From Candidatus Cloacimonadota bacterium (lineage in GTDB: Bacteria > Cloacimonadota > Cloacimonadia > Cloacimonadales > JAMOQM01): a stretch of DNA of 45,605 nucleotides. The notes beneath the pieces are model-generated. The model worked only from the letters and a program-made list of their open reading frames with translations, had not been told where the DNA came from and ran no database searches. Where the stretch lies: positions 1 through 45,605 of the forward strand of contig JAMOQM010000031.1 of NCBI GenBank assembly GCA_027064005.1, read 5' to 3'. Both the position numbers and the translations under genes were made by a program. Below are positions 45,255 through 45,605 of the stretch, one piece after another; position 1 is the first letter of the stretch; each line of letters opens with the position of its first letter.

Positions 45255-45537
45255 AAGTGGCGGGAGCGACGGGACTTCCCGAATTTTCGGGACGACCTTC
45301 TGCTATCAAATTTTCAATATATTTTCTGCTTTTCTTTTTCTTAATTTTATTCTCTCTCTTAATTGCTGAACTTTTATCTAAATATTCCTCAAAATAAACT
45401 ATTTCCCAAGGTATTCCAGATTTTGTAAATCTGCTTCCCCCGGCATTATGTTTTTCCAATCTGGCAGTTAAATTCGATGTGTAGCCAACATAATATTTAT
45501 CTCTGGTTTTTGAATAAAGAATATATGTATAATACAA
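45241..45537 (-). CDS. GIY-YIG nuclease, small single-domain
   Basis: This 98-codon gene encodes a stand-alone GIY-YIG domain: YYTYILYSKTRDKYYVGYT (the GIY and YIG motifs appear as TYI and YVG), RLEKHNAGGSRFTKSGIPWEIVYFEEY and a C-terminal KKKKSRKYIENLI. I place the start at the TTG at 45537, because GGAG lies 5 bases upstream; a longer frame from 45585 would run through the terminator hairpin. The last 15 codons (about from RPENSGSPVAPATCRFD) are read from the tRNA 3'-end-like remnant and the stop codon is in the hairpin, so the tail is a by-product of the insertion site. Such small GIY-YIG proteins often adjoin tRNA genes; their function is unclear. Confidence 0.82.
   Translation of the reverse strand: MYYTYILYSKTRDKYYVGYTSNLTARLEKHNAGGSRFTKSGIPWEIVYFEEYLDKSSAIKRENKIKKKKSRKYIENLIAEGRPENSGSPVAPATCRFD
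45258..45276 (-). repeat. tRNA 3'-end-like remnant (copy 1)
   Basis: On the minus strand it reads AGTCCCGTCGCTCCCGCCA: T-arm 3' side, acceptor 3' strand, discriminator G and CCA. This is the 3' end expected of a bacterial tRNA such as tRNA-Asp (G73). Upstream on the minus strand the cloverleaf does not continue but runs into the GIY-YIG C-terminus, so it is not a complete tRNA. Confidence 0.7.
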
Positions 45538-45550
45538 AATTACTCCAAAT

Positions 45551-45583
45551 AAAAAAAGCCGATTCAATGTTAATCGAATCGGC
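45551..45583 (-). terminator. Hairpin terminator in repeat copy 2
   Basis: The stem GCCGATTC/GAATCGGC (45558-45565 and 45576-45583) is followed on the minus strand by seven T residues (45557 down to 45551). It would end a tRNA transcript whose 3' end lies at 45587. Confidence 0.75.
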
Positions 45584-45586
45584 AAG

Positions 45587-45605
45587 TGGCGGGAGCGACG
45601 GGACT
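45587..45605 (-). tRNA. Possible 3' end of a tRNA gene, cut by window end
   Basis: The last 19 bases read on the minus strand as a tRNA 3' end with CCA and discriminator G (tRNA-Asp-like). A real tRNA may continue beyond the window, or this may be another remnant followed by a further GIY-YIG copy; the sequence in hand cannot tell. Confidence 0.4.

Larger units (their letters stand above)
45137..45276. repeat. 140-bp direct repeat, copy 1
   Basis: This stretch is identical to 45466-45605, 329 bases further on; the match starts exactly where 45136 (A) and 45465 (C) differ, and runs to the window end. On the minus strand it contains a tRNA 3'-end-like sequence (complement of 45258-45276), a hairpin terminator and the first 24 codons of a GIY-YIG gene. 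Confidence 0.97.
45466..45605. repeat. 140-bp direct repeat, copy 2 (cut by window end)
   Basis: Base-for-base this is the same as 45137-45276. It ends exactly at the last base of the window, which may reflect a contig break at a repeated sequence. Confidence 0.97.

Noticed and set aside
45258-45276. A complete tRNA-Asp gene in repeat copy 1
   Set aside because: Only the 3' acceptor strand, CCA and part of the T-arm are present; the sequence then continues as the GIY-YIG coding region with a CCCGAATTTTCGGG palindrome.

Overview
The window is a strongly AT-rich, densely packed bacterial chromosome segment that begins inside a gene and ends inside a repeat, so it is probably one whole contig of a larger assembly. 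The organism is a diderm (Gram-negative-type) bacterium: SurA-like and PpiC foldases, LolA, an LptE-like lipoprotein, an MlaE/MlaF lipid transporter, a PqiC-like lipoprotein and many lipobox signal peptides are present. Genes have clear Shine-Dalgarno sites (GGAG type), which argues against a typical Bacteroidota genome, although the short primary-type sigma factor and the a-subunit with a long N-terminus resemble FCB-group bacteria. A lineage such as Cloacimonadota is a guess; the sequence alone does not fix the phylum.

Layout. 1-2198: end of a YgjP-type metallopeptidase, then a two-gene ABC exporter. 2248-12032 (minus): dnaA, two lipoproteins, a SurA-like chaperone, pgpA, yajC, def, fmt, a DUF116 gene, five tRNAs (two initiator tRNAs, a CAT tRNA, Arg, His) and a BaiN/HI0933 flavoprotein. 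DnaA boxes lie on both sides of dnaA, and the downstream side carries a TAG-triplet tract of DnaA-trio type, so this looks like a bipartite oriC. 12397-14229 (plus): an amino-acid permease fused to a PTS EIIA domain. 14506-17015 (minus): acylphosphatase, LysM/M23 hydrolase, a MerR regulator and a compact sigma-70 factor. 17116-28164 (plus): rsmG, parA, parB, an M23 peptidase, a bactofilin and a complete F-type ATP synthase operon.

28197-30558 holds an ATP-grasp protein and a DUF4015 lipoprotein, closed by a hairpin and an exact parS palindrome. A second, one-mismatch parS-like site lies in rsmG. purE and an HTH-EIIA fusion follow on the minus strand. 31805-40916 (plus) is an envelope and housekeeping run: lptE, rluB-type pseudouridine synthase, ychF, ftsK, lolA, a PqiC-like lipoprotein, an unrecognised 516-residue exported protein that may be a beta-barrel, mlaE and mlaF. 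Then come tRNA-Cys, -Leu and -Gly, a hybrid sensor kinase, and convergent hsp33 and DUF523 genes. The right end carries a GIY-YIG nuclease gene between two identical 140-bp direct repeats that contain a tRNA 3'-end sequence.

The most unusual content is the ATP synthase rotor. Besides an ordinary 81-residue c subunit with a Na+-type, two-carboxylate motif, the operon encodes a 250-residue protein made of three fused c hairpins. Its middle hairpin lacks the canonical glutamate. Other points of interest are the oriC/parS architecture, the two EIIA fusions, the possible outer-membrane partner of the Mla-like transporter and the tRNA-end/GIY-YIG repeat unit.
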